DNA of 64,000 nucleotides from SG-bin7 sp964498095 (GTDB lineage: Bacteria > Bdellovibrionota > Bdellovibrionia > Bdellovibrionales > SG-bin7), in assembly GCA_964498095.1 (NCBI GenBank), contig CAZCFY010000007.1, positions 1 through 64,000 of the forward strand. The letters run 5' to 3'. Positions 42,907 through 51,650 of this stretch are shown piece after piece (the stretch's first letter is position 1; the number at the start of each line of letters is the position of its first letter). A program made the translations under genes and the position numbers. The notes under the pieces were generated by a model. The model saw only the letters and a list, made by a program, of their open reading frames with translations, did no database searches and was not told the origin of the DNA.

Positions 42907-44474
42907 ATTTTCCTCTCTTTCTGGTTAGGAAGTGAAAACATAGTTGGATCGACATATGACAAATTATTTATGGCCGGACCCTCAATGACTTTGCCATGAC
43001 AATCAAACCGGGAGCCATGACAAGGGCAATCCCACGATTTTTCCACGGGATTCCACTGAACTACGCCCGACAAATGCGGGCAAGCTGCCGACATGAATTC
43101 TAATTGACCCTCTTGATTTTTATAAACCGCGACTTTTTTTAATCCTTTGTTAACAACTTTGCCGGAATCTGGTTTCATTTTATTTAGCTCATTTGACGGA
43201 AATAGTTCGAGCCACTCACTGTACTGAAACGCAACGTTGGCGTTCTGTTTTATATATTCTGTGCCAGAGCGAAAGCTTATGCGGCCGGGATCGTAGATAA
43301 CTTCCCACCGATTGGGAACTTCAAAAATTTGATCGGTAACGAGCATCGCGCCAATTGTGGTGTGGGTCATACCATTACCTGAGTCCCCAGTAATCATATA
43401 GGTGTGTCCATTGCCGGTGGGGTTTCTTCCCATAAACCCAAGACAATCCACGGGCTCCATCACCTGGCCTGACCAACGGTAAGGAATTTCGCCACTCACC
43501 GGAAAACGCCGCCGTGTCCACTCAATTAAGCGATTAAACCTAACCTCGGGATGCTGATCCTGTCCTGTTTTGTGATCTTCTCCGCCCACAATTAAAATAT
43601 CATGTTCGGCGGAGTAGGAGTAAACACGCACGTAGTGATAAGGATCTTCTGTATCCCAATAAAGCGCTTTGGTTACACTAAGTTTTGGTATCAGAGCACC
43701 AATAACATAAGTTCGATACGCCGACTGCTTAGTATGAATTGCAAATAAATTATTTATCGGTGTATTTGTCGCCACGATAATATCTTTAGCAAAGACAGTC
43801 CTGTTATCGCCGGTAACTACATGGACTCCGTCGCGGTCGGTAACTTCTACGGCGTGAGTGGATTCAAAAATTCGTCCGCCCATTTTTACGATGGCTTGCG
43901 CGAGACCACGCATATATTTCATGGGATGAAGTTGCAGCTGATTTGGAAAGGTAATACATAAACCGGTATCAAAAGATTCAATAGGAGCTCTCGGGGCGAT
44001 GTAGGCTTTAAGACTTTTTATCTTGTGAATTGCCTGGCTTTCCCGAAATAAAACATCCTGGGGACTTTTTGTTGATTTAAAAAGATAACCGCTCACGCGC
44101 TCTAAATCGCAATCGATTTTTTCCAACTTTATGATTTCTTCAACTTTCCGAATCGCCGCCAGATGGCTTTCCGCAGCGAGCTTTGCGTGCTCTTCGCCAA
44201 ATATTCTTTCTATCTCGAAATATCTATCATCTAGCGCCGCCGTGAAATGCGCGGTGGTCTGACCCGACTGCCCTCCGCCAATTCTTTGATCTTCAATGAG
44301 ACAGACCTTTTTTCCCTTTTTACTTAATAGGTATGCCGAAGTCAGCCCCGCAATCCCGCCGCCGACGATGCAAACGTCGACCTTTAGATCTTCCATTAAG
44401 GAGGGAAAATTTGGCATCTCGACTGTGTCTGACCATAGTGATAGAGTATGATTAAGATGCGTTAGATTCGCCAT
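42903..44474 (-). CDS. FAD-dependent oxidoreductase with C-terminal Rieske domain
   Basis: 523 residues. DAO-type FAD domain with the dinucleotide motif VCIVGGGIAGLTSAYLLS at about 31-48, followed by a C-terminal Rieske [2Fe-2S] domain: CPHLSGVVQWN, then CPCHGSRFD (Cys-x-His ... Cys-x-x-His). Such fusions are common in soil bacteria stress islands, often with DUF4383 and SDR genes as here. The substrate is unknown; electrons probably pass from FAD to the cluster. Confidence 0.93.
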   Translation of the reverse strand: MANLTHLNHTLSLWSDTVEMPNFPSLMEDLKVDVCIVGGGIAGLTSAYLLSKKGKKVCLIEDQRIGGGQSGQTTAHFTAALDDRYFEIERIFGEEHAKLAAESHLAAIRKVEEIIKLEKIDCDLERVSGYLFKSTKSPQDVLFRESQAIHKIKSLKAYIAPRAPIESFDTGLCITFPNQLQLHPMKYMRGLAQAIVKMGGRIFESTHAVEVTDRDGVHVVTGDNRTVFAKDIIVATNTPINNLFAIHTKQSAYRTYVIGALIPKLSVTKALYWDTEDPYHYVRVYSYSAEHDILIVGGEDHKTGQDQHPEVRFNRLIEWTRRRFPVSGEIPYRWSGQVMEPVDCLGFMGRNPTGNGHTYMITGDSGNGMTHTTIGAMLVTDQIFEVPNRWEVIYDPGRISFRSGTEYIKQNANVAFQYSEWLELFPSNELNKMKPDSGKVVNKGLKKVAVYKNQEGQLEFMSAACPHLSGVVQWNPVEKSWDCPCHGSRFDCHGKVIEGPAINNLSYVDPTMFSLPNQKERKI

Positions 44475-44582
44475 GTTGATTATCTATTGCAATTTGAAGA
44501 CCGAAACCTTCTCTGCCTACTTTCAAATAATTAATTAAATTGAGACGAGTTGCCCTTACCAGGGCAAAAATTCCTTTGAAAA

Positions 44583-45479
44583 TTATTGCGCTAAGGGCAA
44601 GCCACCAGTTTCCGCAATGATGGCGCCACTCACATAACTTGAATCTGCGGTTGATGCCAAAAAGACATAAACGGGTGCGATCTCTTCCGGTTGTGCGGGC
44701 CGCTTAATGGGTTGGTCCTTACCGAAGTCTTTCACTTTTTGCAGAGTTGCGCCGCGATCCACGATATTTAACGGAGTCCATACGGGCCCTGGGGCCACCG
44801 CATTCACCCGAATTCCGCGATTAATCAACATCTGGGCGAGTGATTTTGTGAATGTGTTAATTGCACCTTTTGTCGCCGCGTAATCAAGTAACTCTCTCGG
44901 CCCTAAAAATGCAGTTTCTGAACTGGTCGCAATTATAGAACTGCCGGGTTTCATATGGGGCACGGCTGCCTTTACTAAATGAAAGTAGGCATAAATATTT
45001 GTTTTAAATGTTTCATCCCACTCCTGTGTGGTTATGTCTTCGATATTTTCCTTGCGGTTTTGATAAGCGGCATTGCTGACTAAAATATCTATTCCACCTA
45101 ATTCGCTCACTGTCGCGTCGACCGCTAGCTTACAGAAATCCTCATCGGTCAAATTTCCCGCGATAAGAATACATTTCCGATTTTCCATTTCGACATGGTA
45201 CCGGGTTTCGAATGCATCCGCTTCTTCCCCCGGCAAATACGTGATGGCAACATCGGCCCCTTCGCGAGCATAAAGAATAGCTACTGCCCGGCCAATACCG
45301 CTATCCCCGCCAGTTATTAAAGCCCTTTTTCCAATAAGCTTTCCCGCCGCTTTATAATTTGGTGCTTCAAACTTTGGGCGCGGAAAAATTTTTGACTCTA
45401 ACCCGGGGGAATGTTGTTTCTGATCCGGAAAGGGCGGGGTGGGCTGATGTTTTGTAGTTGCTTTGGTTCCGCGTGCCAT
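44583..45479 (-). CDS. short-chain dehydrogenase/reductase, stress type (GSP39-like)
   Basis: 298 residues from ATG 45479 behind GGAGC. NAD(P) motif ALITGGDSGIGRAVAILYA and catalytic Tyr/Lys in DYAATKGAINTF, with Ser in ATSSETAF. The N-terminal 45 residues, Pro/Gln-rich (PTPPFPDQKQHSPGLES), are typical of general stress SDRs such as YhdF/GSP39. Same strand as the FAD-Rieske gene, separated by about 100 bases with no clear feature. Confidence 0.9.
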   Translation of the reverse strand: MARGTKATTKHQPTPPFPDQKQHSPGLESKIFPRPKFEAPNYKAAGKLIGKRALITGGDSGIGRAVAILYAREGADVAITYLPGEEADAFETRYHVEMENRKCILIAGNLTDEDFCKLAVDATVSELGGIDILVSNAAYQNRKENIEDITTQEWDETFKTNIYAYFHLVKAAVPHMKPGSSIIATSSETAFLGPRELLDYAATKGAINTFTKSLAQMLINRGIRVNAVAPGPVWTPLNIVDRGATLQKVKDFGKDQPIKRPAQPEEIAPVYVFLASTADSSYVSGAIIAETGGLPLAQ

Positions 45480-45588
45480 ATTTGCTCCATTTGGCACTCA
45501 GCAAAGCAATCTTAGTGCCAGGTCATGGAAAAATATGAGCGCGTATCAGTTCCAATACTCCCAAAATGCCCCACTGAACAATTTTTTT

Positions 45589-45854
45589 TTAAATGTGTGG
45601 CCGCTTGGTGATTGGTTTCGGGGAAGAGCAAATCTCCTTACTGATAGCTTCTACTTCCCATTTTGATTCCGCTTACGACAAAGAAGTAATAGGATTTCCA
45701 GCTGTTCCACGGAGTCGACCTTTTTAAAAATAATTTGCTGAACGCACTCCGTAAGATCGCTTTCTACCGTTGTTTCTACTGGGTTATTTTTATAAGAAAT
45801 TTCCGACTTCAAATTCTCAATGTCCTTTTTTGACCTAAATTTTAAACCCCGCAA
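45589..45854 (-). pseudogene. frameshifted remnant of a small regulator-like gene
   Basis: One frame ends ...SVEQLEILLLLCRKRNQNGK at 45651, and the continuing sequence in the next frame, reading KWEVEAISKEICSSPKP up to a stop at 45589, completes the family-like pattern LLLL...W...IS.E...S. A single missing base near an A run (AATCAAAATGG) would join them. The start (TTG 45854) is weak. This looks like a decayed short regulator or HTH-like gene. The rest of the gap 45480-45953 shows nothing else certain. Confidence 0.45.
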
Positions 45855-45953
45855 TTTTAATTTTTCGTGGAATATTTCTGTGAATTGACAGTTTTCGGTA
45901 AGTGAGTTTAAAGAAGTATTGTTTTTACTTAACTTTCAACAGGACGGTTAAAA

Positions 45954-46631
45954 ATGTACAACGTATTAATTGTTGAGGATTCAGCTGATATTCAGGAACT
46001 TCTGACAATAGTTTTAGCGCCAATTGCCCATGTTCATAAAGCCCCTTCGGTAAAGTCCGCATTAGATCTTTTCGAGAAAAATATATTTGATCTAGTCCTC
46101 ATGGATGTCATGCTTGGAGACGGTGACGGATTTAATCTTACGGCTGAGCTAAGAAAAACTCCAACCGGCAGAAATATTCCCATTATTTTCTTAACTTCAA
46201 AAAATAATATCGCCGACAAAACCACGGGATTCAAACTTGGCGCCGAGGATTATATCGTTAAACCATCGGACCCCTGGGAGGTCCGCTTGCGCGTTGAAAA
46301 CCGCTTGGCCAAACTCAGTAGCGAGAAACACTTGGACACTGTTACGCGCGGTAATCTAAGGCTTGATATTCCACTCCAACGCGCGCATTTGATAAAGGAA
46401 AATATTGAACTTAGCGTTACTCCTCTGCAGTTTAAAATACTTTTTTATTTAATGACTCACGAAAATGAGGTGATTAGCCGCGAACAACTAATTTCGGTAA
46501 TTTGGGGTAAAAATGTTCACATCGGCCGAAGTGTCGATACGCATGTTAATTCTTTACGAAGAAAACTGGACAATTATGCCTCGTGCATTCAAGCTGTTTA
46601 CGGCGCGGGATACGTATTTAAAGCTATCTAA
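45954..46631 (+). CDS. OmpR/PhoB-type response regulator
   Basis: 225 residues. Receiver domain (1-115) with acidic pocket E8/D9, phospho-acceptor D51 in LVLMDVMLGD, switch Thr (FLTSKNN) and Lys in DYIVKPS. C-terminal winged helix (about 130-222): TPLQFKILFYLMTHENEVIS and RSVDTHVNSLRRKL, GAGYVF. No histidine kinase gene adjoins it; an Hpt protein lies convergent downstream. Confidence 0.93.
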   Translation: MYNVLIVEDSADIQELLTIVLAPIAHVHKAPSVKSALDLFEKNIFDLVLMDVMLGDGDGFNLTAELRKTPTGRNIPIIFLTSKNNIADKTTGFKLGAEDYIVKPSDPWEVRLRVENRLAKLSSEKHLDTVTRGNLRLDIPLQRAHLIKENIELSVTPLQFKILFYLMTHENEVISREQLISVIWGKNVHIGRSVDTHVNSLRRKLDNYASCIQAVYGAGYVFKAI

Positions 46632-46716
46632 GAATCGGCGCGGCTCATCCTCAACCGCAAAAGCATGGACGCGAAATCAATTTGCTCGAGTATGACGGTT
46701 ACGGATCCAGTAATTT

Positions 46717-47055
46717 TTATTGAGCGGCTTCAGAGCTTTGGTCCAAAGCACTAACAAAGACGATATTTACACTATCAATATGCACGCGAATGTTTTCGAT
46801 TATGCGCTTGATGGATTTTTCATCACTATCTTTTGCTGCGGTCTCTAGCTCCCGCGCATAATCACCAAGCTTGTTAAATCCATAGGTTTTGCTGCTGCCA
46901 TAGAGCTTATGACCCATGCGCGCCAGAGAATTAAAATCCTTTTGTGCCAGCATATCTTTAATTTCAATAACTTCATTACGTCGATTTTGTAAAAAAAATG
47001 GAATTAATTCGGCAAACATCTCATCGACATAAACTTTGTTGTCTTCGTAGTTCAT
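46717..47055 (-). CDS. Hpt domain phosphotransfer protein
   Basis: About 112 residues from ATG 47055; a TTG at 47091 in the same frame would lengthen it by 12. Hpt helix bundle with the phospho-accepting motif ARMGHKLYGSSKTYG (H49 from this start) and FFLQNRRNEV. It transfers phosphate between response regulators and fits a relay with the OmpR-type regulator encoded convergently. Poor ribosome site. Confidence 0.75.
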   Translation of the reverse strand: MNYEDNKVYVDEMFAELIPFFLQNRRNEVIEIKDMLAQKDFNSLARMGHKLYGSSKTYGFNKLGDYARELETAAKDSDEKSIKRIIENIRVHIDSVNIVFVSALDQSSEAAQ

Positions 47056-47142
47056 ACGGTGCAAGTTAACCAATACGCGAAAGTGGGTCAACGTCCGTTA
47101 CGCTAGAGACGGAATACTAGGTAAGATAAACAGGATCGAACC

Positions 47143-48252
47143 ATGAAAAGTTTAGAGAAAACTAACAATTCAGAAGTGAAATTTTTTCGCCCAGAGTGCG
47201 ATGCTCTTATATTTGATTTAGACGGAACCCTCTGGGATGCCGCCGAGACATCCGCAATAGGCTGGCAAAGTGTTATAAAGGAACTTGACCTAGATATTAT
47301 TGTCAATCGGGACACCATTAGGAGTATCTCGGGTCTGCCTTTCGCTAAATGCGTAGAATCCATTTTTGGCGACTATGCCGCCTCTCTCCCCGATCTTATC
47401 GAACAGCTAGACGAAGCCGAACAGCATTGCATCATTTCCCGCGGCGGCCGGCTTTATCCTCACGCGGAAGAAGTTATTTCTACACTCAGCAAGAAATATA
47501 ACCTCTTTCTCGTAAGCAATTGTCAAGAATGGTACTTGGAAGCGTTTTTCGCGCATTCAGGATTTAGGCCATTTTTTAAGGAAGCCATTTGCATTGGACA
47601 AACCGGAAGGCCTAAATCTCATAACATCAAAGCAATCATTGACCGGCATCATTTACGAAAGCCAATCTATGTGGGTGATACGCATTGGGATCAAGAGGCA
47701 GCGTTTTTTGCAGGCGCTAAATTTATTTTTGCCAGTTACGGCTTCGGCAAATTAAGTGTAGCCTCGCCAAACATTAATTCTCTCACGGAGCTTTTAGATG
47801 CTATGAGTGCCGAGAAAACTTTGCCAACAATTGATTACAAACAATTATTGCCAAGCCAATTGCCCGAGGCCAAAACTTTCTACAAAAGCGCCAATTATCA
47901 TGCGCCACTTACGTCCAAGGATATTTTCTTTGCCGCCTATGACAGTGACACTATGGTTGGCCTAGTTAGACTTACACATGAAGAGGGTGTTCACGTATTA
48001 CGAGGCATGCAGGTAAAGCCCGCTTATCAATTTCTGGGAATTGGCACTCATCTCATAAGAATGTTAGAGACTACCATTAACCAGCAGGGTTGCTTTTGCA
48101 TTCCCCACGCATGGTTAGACAAATTCTATGGGCAAATTGGTTTTGTAACGGTTGATCAATTCGAAAAAGTCCCGCCATTTTTAGTTAACCGGTACCGGGA
48201 AGTTAAGGTAAAGTATCCTCATCTAATTTTAATGGAGAGGCCGGCAAAATGA
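47143..48252 (+). CDS. HAD hydrolase-GNAT acetyltransferase fusion
   Basis: 369 residues. Residues 15-215 form a HAD phosphatase: IFDLDGTLWD (D25 nucleophile, D27 acid), LVSNCQEWYLEAF (motif II), GRPKSH and VGDTHWDQEAA. Residues 230-369 form a GNAT domain with acetyl-CoA motif GMQVKPAYQFLGIGTHLIRM. Two enzymes on one polypeptide is uncommon. The stop overlaps the start of another GNAT gene by 4 bases. Confidence 0.9.
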   Translation: MKSLEKTNNSEVKFFRPECDALIFDLDGTLWDAAETSAIGWQSVIKELDLDIIVNRDTIRSISGLPFAKCVESIFGDYAASLPDLIEQLDEAEQHCIISRGGRLYPHAEEVISTLSKKYNLFLVSNCQEWYLEAFFAHSGFRPFFKEAICIGQTGRPKSHNIKAIIDRHHLRKPIYVGDTHWDQEAAFFAGAKFIFASYGFGKLSVASPNINSLTELLDAMSAEKTLPTIDYKQLLPSQLPEAKTFYKSANYHAPLTSKDIFFAAYDSDTMVGLVRLTHEEGVHVLRGMQVKPAYQFLGIGTHLIRMLETTINQQGCFCIPHAWLDKFYGQIGFVTVDQFEKVPPFLVNRYREVKVKYPHLILMERPAK

Positions 48253-48710
48253 AAATATCCATTTTCGGTTATGATATAAGTGACGACAAGTCCCTTCTGC
48301 AAATCGAAGTTATTCATAACTTCTTAAGGACAGCCTATTGGAGCAAAGGCATTCCCATAGAAACCATTCAAATAGCCATTCAAAACTCCCACTGCTTTGG
48401 CGTTTACAAAAGTAACATGCAGGTGGGTTTTGCCCGCGTCATAACCGACGAGGCCACCTTTGCATATTTATCTGACGTATTTATTGATACGCACCATCGC
48501 GGCAAGGGACTGTCGAAGGAGTTAGTCTCTTTTATTTTAAATTATCCGAGATTTCAAAACTTGCGGCGTTTTTGCTTAATGACTCAAGACGCTCATACTC
48601 TCTACGAAAAATTTGGCTTTAAAGCTACCGAAACTCCACAAAATTTTATGGAAATAAAAGATAACGATGTTTATTTAAAGAAAAGCCCTAACAAGGGCTT
48701 GCTTCTATAA
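48249..48710 (+). CDS. GNAT-family acetyltransferase
   Basis: 153 residues, GNAT core: FARVITDEATFAYLSDVFID, then HHRGKGLSKELVSFIL (acetyl-CoA loop), ending with a beta-bulge pattern LYEKFGFKATET. Coupled to the HAD-GNAT fusion by ATGA. It overlaps the convergent methyltransferase gene by 23 bases. Confidence 0.88.
   Translation: MKISIFGYDISDDKSLLQIEVIHNFLRTAYWSKGIPIETIQIAIQNSHCFGVYKSNMQVGFARVITDEATFAYLSDVFIDTHHRGKGLSKELVSFILNYPRFQNLRRFCLMTQDAHTLYEKFGFKATETPQNFMEIKDNDVYLKKSPNKGLLL
48683..48700. terminator. bidirectional terminator hairpin inside overlapping gene ends
   Basis: AAGCCCT (48683-48689), loop AACA, AGGGCTT (48694-48700). On the minus strand it is followed by TTTTCTTT, so it ends the methyltransferase gene, whose stop lies in the stem. 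Confidence 0.7.
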
Positions 48711-49797
48711 CCTTTACCATCGAAATTGTCGGTACAATTTTATCTAATTTAAATTTCGCTTTTTTTAGCAGCTCCGTGAACTCTTCCTTAGTGCGTTCTT
48801 TACCGCCCTCGGTTACGACTAGCATTTCCAAGTCTAAAAATTTAGAAAAGTCACTTACGCCAGCCTCGGGTACCACGGGTTCAAACAATAGCAATTTTCC
48901 ATCACTCGGGATTTGTGAGCGAATATTTTTTAAAATCTTAATACACTTTTCATCATCCCAATCATGAATTATATGTTTCATCATATAACAATCGGCACCC
49001 ATTGGCGCCTCTTCGAAGAAACTTCCTCCTTCGACTTTTACACGGTCAAAAACATTTAGTTCCTTTAAATGATTTTTACCAGTAGCTACGACGTGAGGAA
49101 GATCAAAGAGAATTCCCTTAACTTGCGGATAGGTTTGCAAAATCGTTCCCAAAAATGCCCCATAACCGCCACCCACGTCGGCAATTGTTTTAAACTTCGA
49201 AAAATCATAGGCCGCAATTACGGAATCAAGTTCCATCTTAGAAATATTAACCATTGATTTGTCAAAATGCTCGGCGATTTCTTTGTTCTTACTTAAATAG
49301 TCAAAGAAATGTTCTTTACGAACTTTTGTAACGGCATCACCGCCTGTTTTTACGCAGTACTCAAGATGTTCCCAATGTTGCCAGTTTGTTTGCGTTTGAA
49401 AGATGGCCATATAGCGCATCGACTGCGGATGATCGGTTTTTAAACAAGCTCCTACTGAGGTTAGCTGGAAAATGCGGTGGGGTAATTCTGTAAAAATGCC
49501 TACAACACTTAAGGCGCGCATAAGGCGGTAAACCGGCTCACGTTGGGCGTTAACTTTCTTTGCAACCTCGTCACTCGATGTACCCGCATCTGAGATATAA
49601 TCGGCAATGCCAAGCTTGGCCGCCACACCAACCGCTTGAGAAATCCAAATACCACTGACCATTTCTAAAATGGCTACCGGCGGAGGAACCATTTTTTGAT
49701 TCAATTTAGAAAATCCACTACGGATTTTATTTACTGTATTAATAACGGGAACCGGCGGCAATTTAGGTTTTGGTTTTGAGGTTGTAGATGAGTGCAT
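48688..49797 (-). CDS. O-methyltransferase (SAM-dependent, dimerisation-domain type)
   Basis: 369 residues. Residues 40-120 form the winged-helix dimerisation domain (GIADYISDAGTSSDEVAKKV). The SAM-binding motif IADVGGGYGAFL is at about 205 and the catalytic region HIIHDWDDEKCIKILKNI near 275 is typical of acetylserotonin/hydroxyneurosporene-type O-methyltransferases. Substrate not predicted. Start placed by AAGGAG. Confidence 0.92.
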   Translation of the reverse strand: MHSSTTSKPKPKLPPVPVINTVNKIRSGFSKLNQKMVPPPVAILEMVSGIWISQAVGVAAKLGIADYISDAGTSSDEVAKKVNAQREPVYRLMRALSVVGIFTELPHRIFQLTSVGACLKTDHPQSMRYMAIFQTQTNWQHWEHLEYCVKTGGDAVTKVRKEHFFDYLSKNKEIAEHFDKSMVNISKMELDSVIAAYDFSKFKTIADVGGGYGAFLGTILQTYPQVKGILFDLPHVVATGKNHLKELNVFDRVKVEGGSFFEEAPMGADCYMMKHIIHDWDDEKCIKILKNIRSQIPSDGKLLLFEPVVPEAGVSDFSKFLDLEMLVVTEGGKERTKEEFTELLKKAKFKLDKIVPTISMVKVIEASPC

Positions 49798-49901
49798 ATT
49801 ATCTCCTTAAGTGAATGTTTGATAAGATTCATAGGTTGTGCGGTTAGTGTCAAACGCTGAAATTTAGTGCCGCGACTAAAATCCGGGTGTAGCCTATCAT
49901 C

Positions 49902-50321
49902 ATGAAAATTTATCGCAACCGCGTCAGCGCCATCGTTATAAGTAATGAAAAGATTCTAGGGTTTCACGCTGAAGACCCCTTTTCTCACAGAAAATATTTC
50001 TTTTTGCCGGGCGGCGAATGTGAACCTGGCGAATCAAAAGAGCAGACGGCTATCCGGGAAACTCGCGAAGAAACAGGTTATGAAATAAGGGTGACTGATG
50101 CAAAGCCGTTGAAACTGCGTTATGACTTTGAATGGAATGGAAAGCTTTATGATACAGACACCGCTTTTATTTGCGGAACCTTGTTAAACGAGATTCCCCA
50201 TCCCGTAAACGATGCAACCTATCACCGAGGCGTAGACTGGTTACCCATAAAAAATTTGGATCAGATATTTAGTTATAACTCTTATATTCTAGGAGCCGTA
50301 AAGCAACTATGCTTTCCTTGA
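49902..50321 (+). CDS. Nudix hydrolase
   Basis: 139 residues. The Nudix box reads GGECEPGESKEQTAIRETRE followed by ETGYEI, with all conserved glutamates. It clears or uses nucleoside diphosphate derivatives. Overlaps the next gene by 13 bases. Confidence 0.93.
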   Translation: MKIYRNRVSAIVISNEKILGFHAEDPFSHRKYFFLPGGECEPGESKEQTAIRETREETGYEIRVTDAKPLKLRYDFEWNGKLYDTDTAFICGTLLNEIPHPVNDATYHRGVDWLPIKNLDQIFSYNSYILGAVKQLCFP

Positions 50322-50932
50322 TATTTTTTTCCCTCGCTACCTTTTCTGCTGAAGTACCGCCCGATTTCGTGGATCTGTCTCTCATTGAAAACGTGAAAAT
50401 TGATTTACGCTACGGAACTAAAAATAATTTTGTTGGCGAAAACATGTACGGCTCGTTTAATAAAGCTTATCTTCATCCTCAAGCGGCACAAAAGTTCGCG
50501 AAAGCGGCACAGAACTTAAAAGCAAAAAACCCAAAATATAAATTTATTGTTTTTGACGCCCTAAGGCCTCGGTCCGTACAAAAAGTTCTTTGGAAAAAAG
50601 TTAAAGGCACTCCTTATGAAAAATACGTAGCCGATCCCGAAAAGGGCTCGGTTCATAATTATGGATTTGCGCTGGATATCTCAGTTTTAGATGAGACGGG
50701 AAAAGAACTTGATATGGGTACGCCCTACGACTCTTTTTTGCCGTTGGCCGAACCTAAACTTGAAGACAAACTATTGAAAGCCGGCGAACTATCCACCTTG
50801 CAACTGGAGAACCGAAAAGTTCTTCGTAAAGCCATGGTCGATGCTGGCTTTATTCAGTTAGAGCATGAGTGGTGGCATTATGATGGGCTGCCCCTTAAGG
50901 AAATAAAATCTAAATTTAAAATTGTTGAATAG
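50309..50932 (+). CDS. D-Ala-D-Ala dipeptidase, VanX-like (peptidase M15D)
   Basis: 207 residues with a short signal peptide (SLIFFSLATFSA). Zinc ligands and catalytic residues appear in SVHNYGFALDIS (His and Asp) and HEWWHYD (Glu and His), as in VanX. It would split D-Ala-D-Ala in the periplasm, in wall turnover or prey wall digestion; resistance is not implied. Overlaps the Nudix gene by 13 bases. Confidence 0.9.
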   Translation: MLSLIFFSLATFSAEVPPDFVDLSLIENVKIDLRYGTKNNFVGENMYGSFNKAYLHPQAAQKFAKAAQNLKAKNPKYKFIVFDALRPRSVQKVLWKKVKGTPYEKYVADPEKGSVHNYGFALDISVLDETGKELDMGTPYDSFLPLAEPKLEDKLLKAGELSTLQLENRKVLRKAMVDAGFIQLEHEWWHYDGLPLKEIKSKFKIVE

Positions 50933-50934
50933 AT

Positions 50935-51633
50935 CTATTTTAGGTCAAAAAGTAAAAATTCGGCGTCTTGATTAGCTTCTATCGTTAAGAGTTTTTCGCC
51001 TTCGGCAGCAATGGCGTCACCGGCCGACAATAATTGACCATTAACACTTATCTCGCCTTTTACCATCTGTAACCAAAGACCACGCTCCGGTTGGGTTTCA
51101 TGGATAATTTTTTTTCCTGAAGAAAGTAAACTTGCATATATATAGACATCTTGGTGTACATGAATGACGTTGTCTTTTTCATTACCAGAGACCACGAGCT
51201 TCAAATTATCCGTGCGGTCTAATTCCGAAAAAGTTTTTTGATCATAGCGCGGCTGATAATTTGCCTTATCCGGAAGAATCCAAATCTGTAGCAAATGGGT
51301 TTGCTCGTCTTGACTATGATTAAATTCGCTGTGCTTCACTCCGGTTCCAGCACTCATATATTGTACATCTCCCGGGCGTATGACGGAGCCATTTCCCATA
51401 CTGTCTTTGTGTGCCAAGGCTCCGGCAACAATATAGGTTACGATTTCCATATCCTTATGGCCATGAGTTCCAAAACCCATTGCAGGCTCAATGCGGTCCT
51501 CATTGATTACACGCAAGGACCGAAACCCCATATTTTCGGGATCAAAATACTCAGCAAAGGAAAAGCTATGCTTAGCATGGAGCCAACCATGATCGGCACT
51601 ACCACGTGAATCGGAAGGTTTAAATTTTAACAT
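50935..51633 (-). CDS. pirin family protein
   Basis: 232 residues from ATG 51633 behind AGAGGAAA. N-terminal cupin pirin signature: GFGTHGHKDMEIVTYIVAG, HKDSMGN, then GVKHSEFNH with metal-binding His residues. Bicupin proteins of this family are quercetinase-like or bind regulators. The frame to 51654 has no ribosome site. Confidence 0.9.
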   Translation of the reverse strand: MLKFKPSDSRGSADHGWLHAKHSFSFAEYFDPENMGFRSLRVINEDRIEPAMGFGTHGHKDMEIVTYIVAGALAHKDSMGNGSVIRPGDVQYMSAGTGVKHSEFNHSQDEQTHLLQIWILPDKANYQPRYDQKTFSELDRTDNLKLVVSGNEKDNVIHVHQDVYIYASLLSSGKKIIHETQPERGLWLQMVKGEISVNGQLLSAGDAIAAEGEKLLTIEANQDAEFLLFDLK

Positions 51634-51650
51634 ATTTTCCTCTCTGTAAC

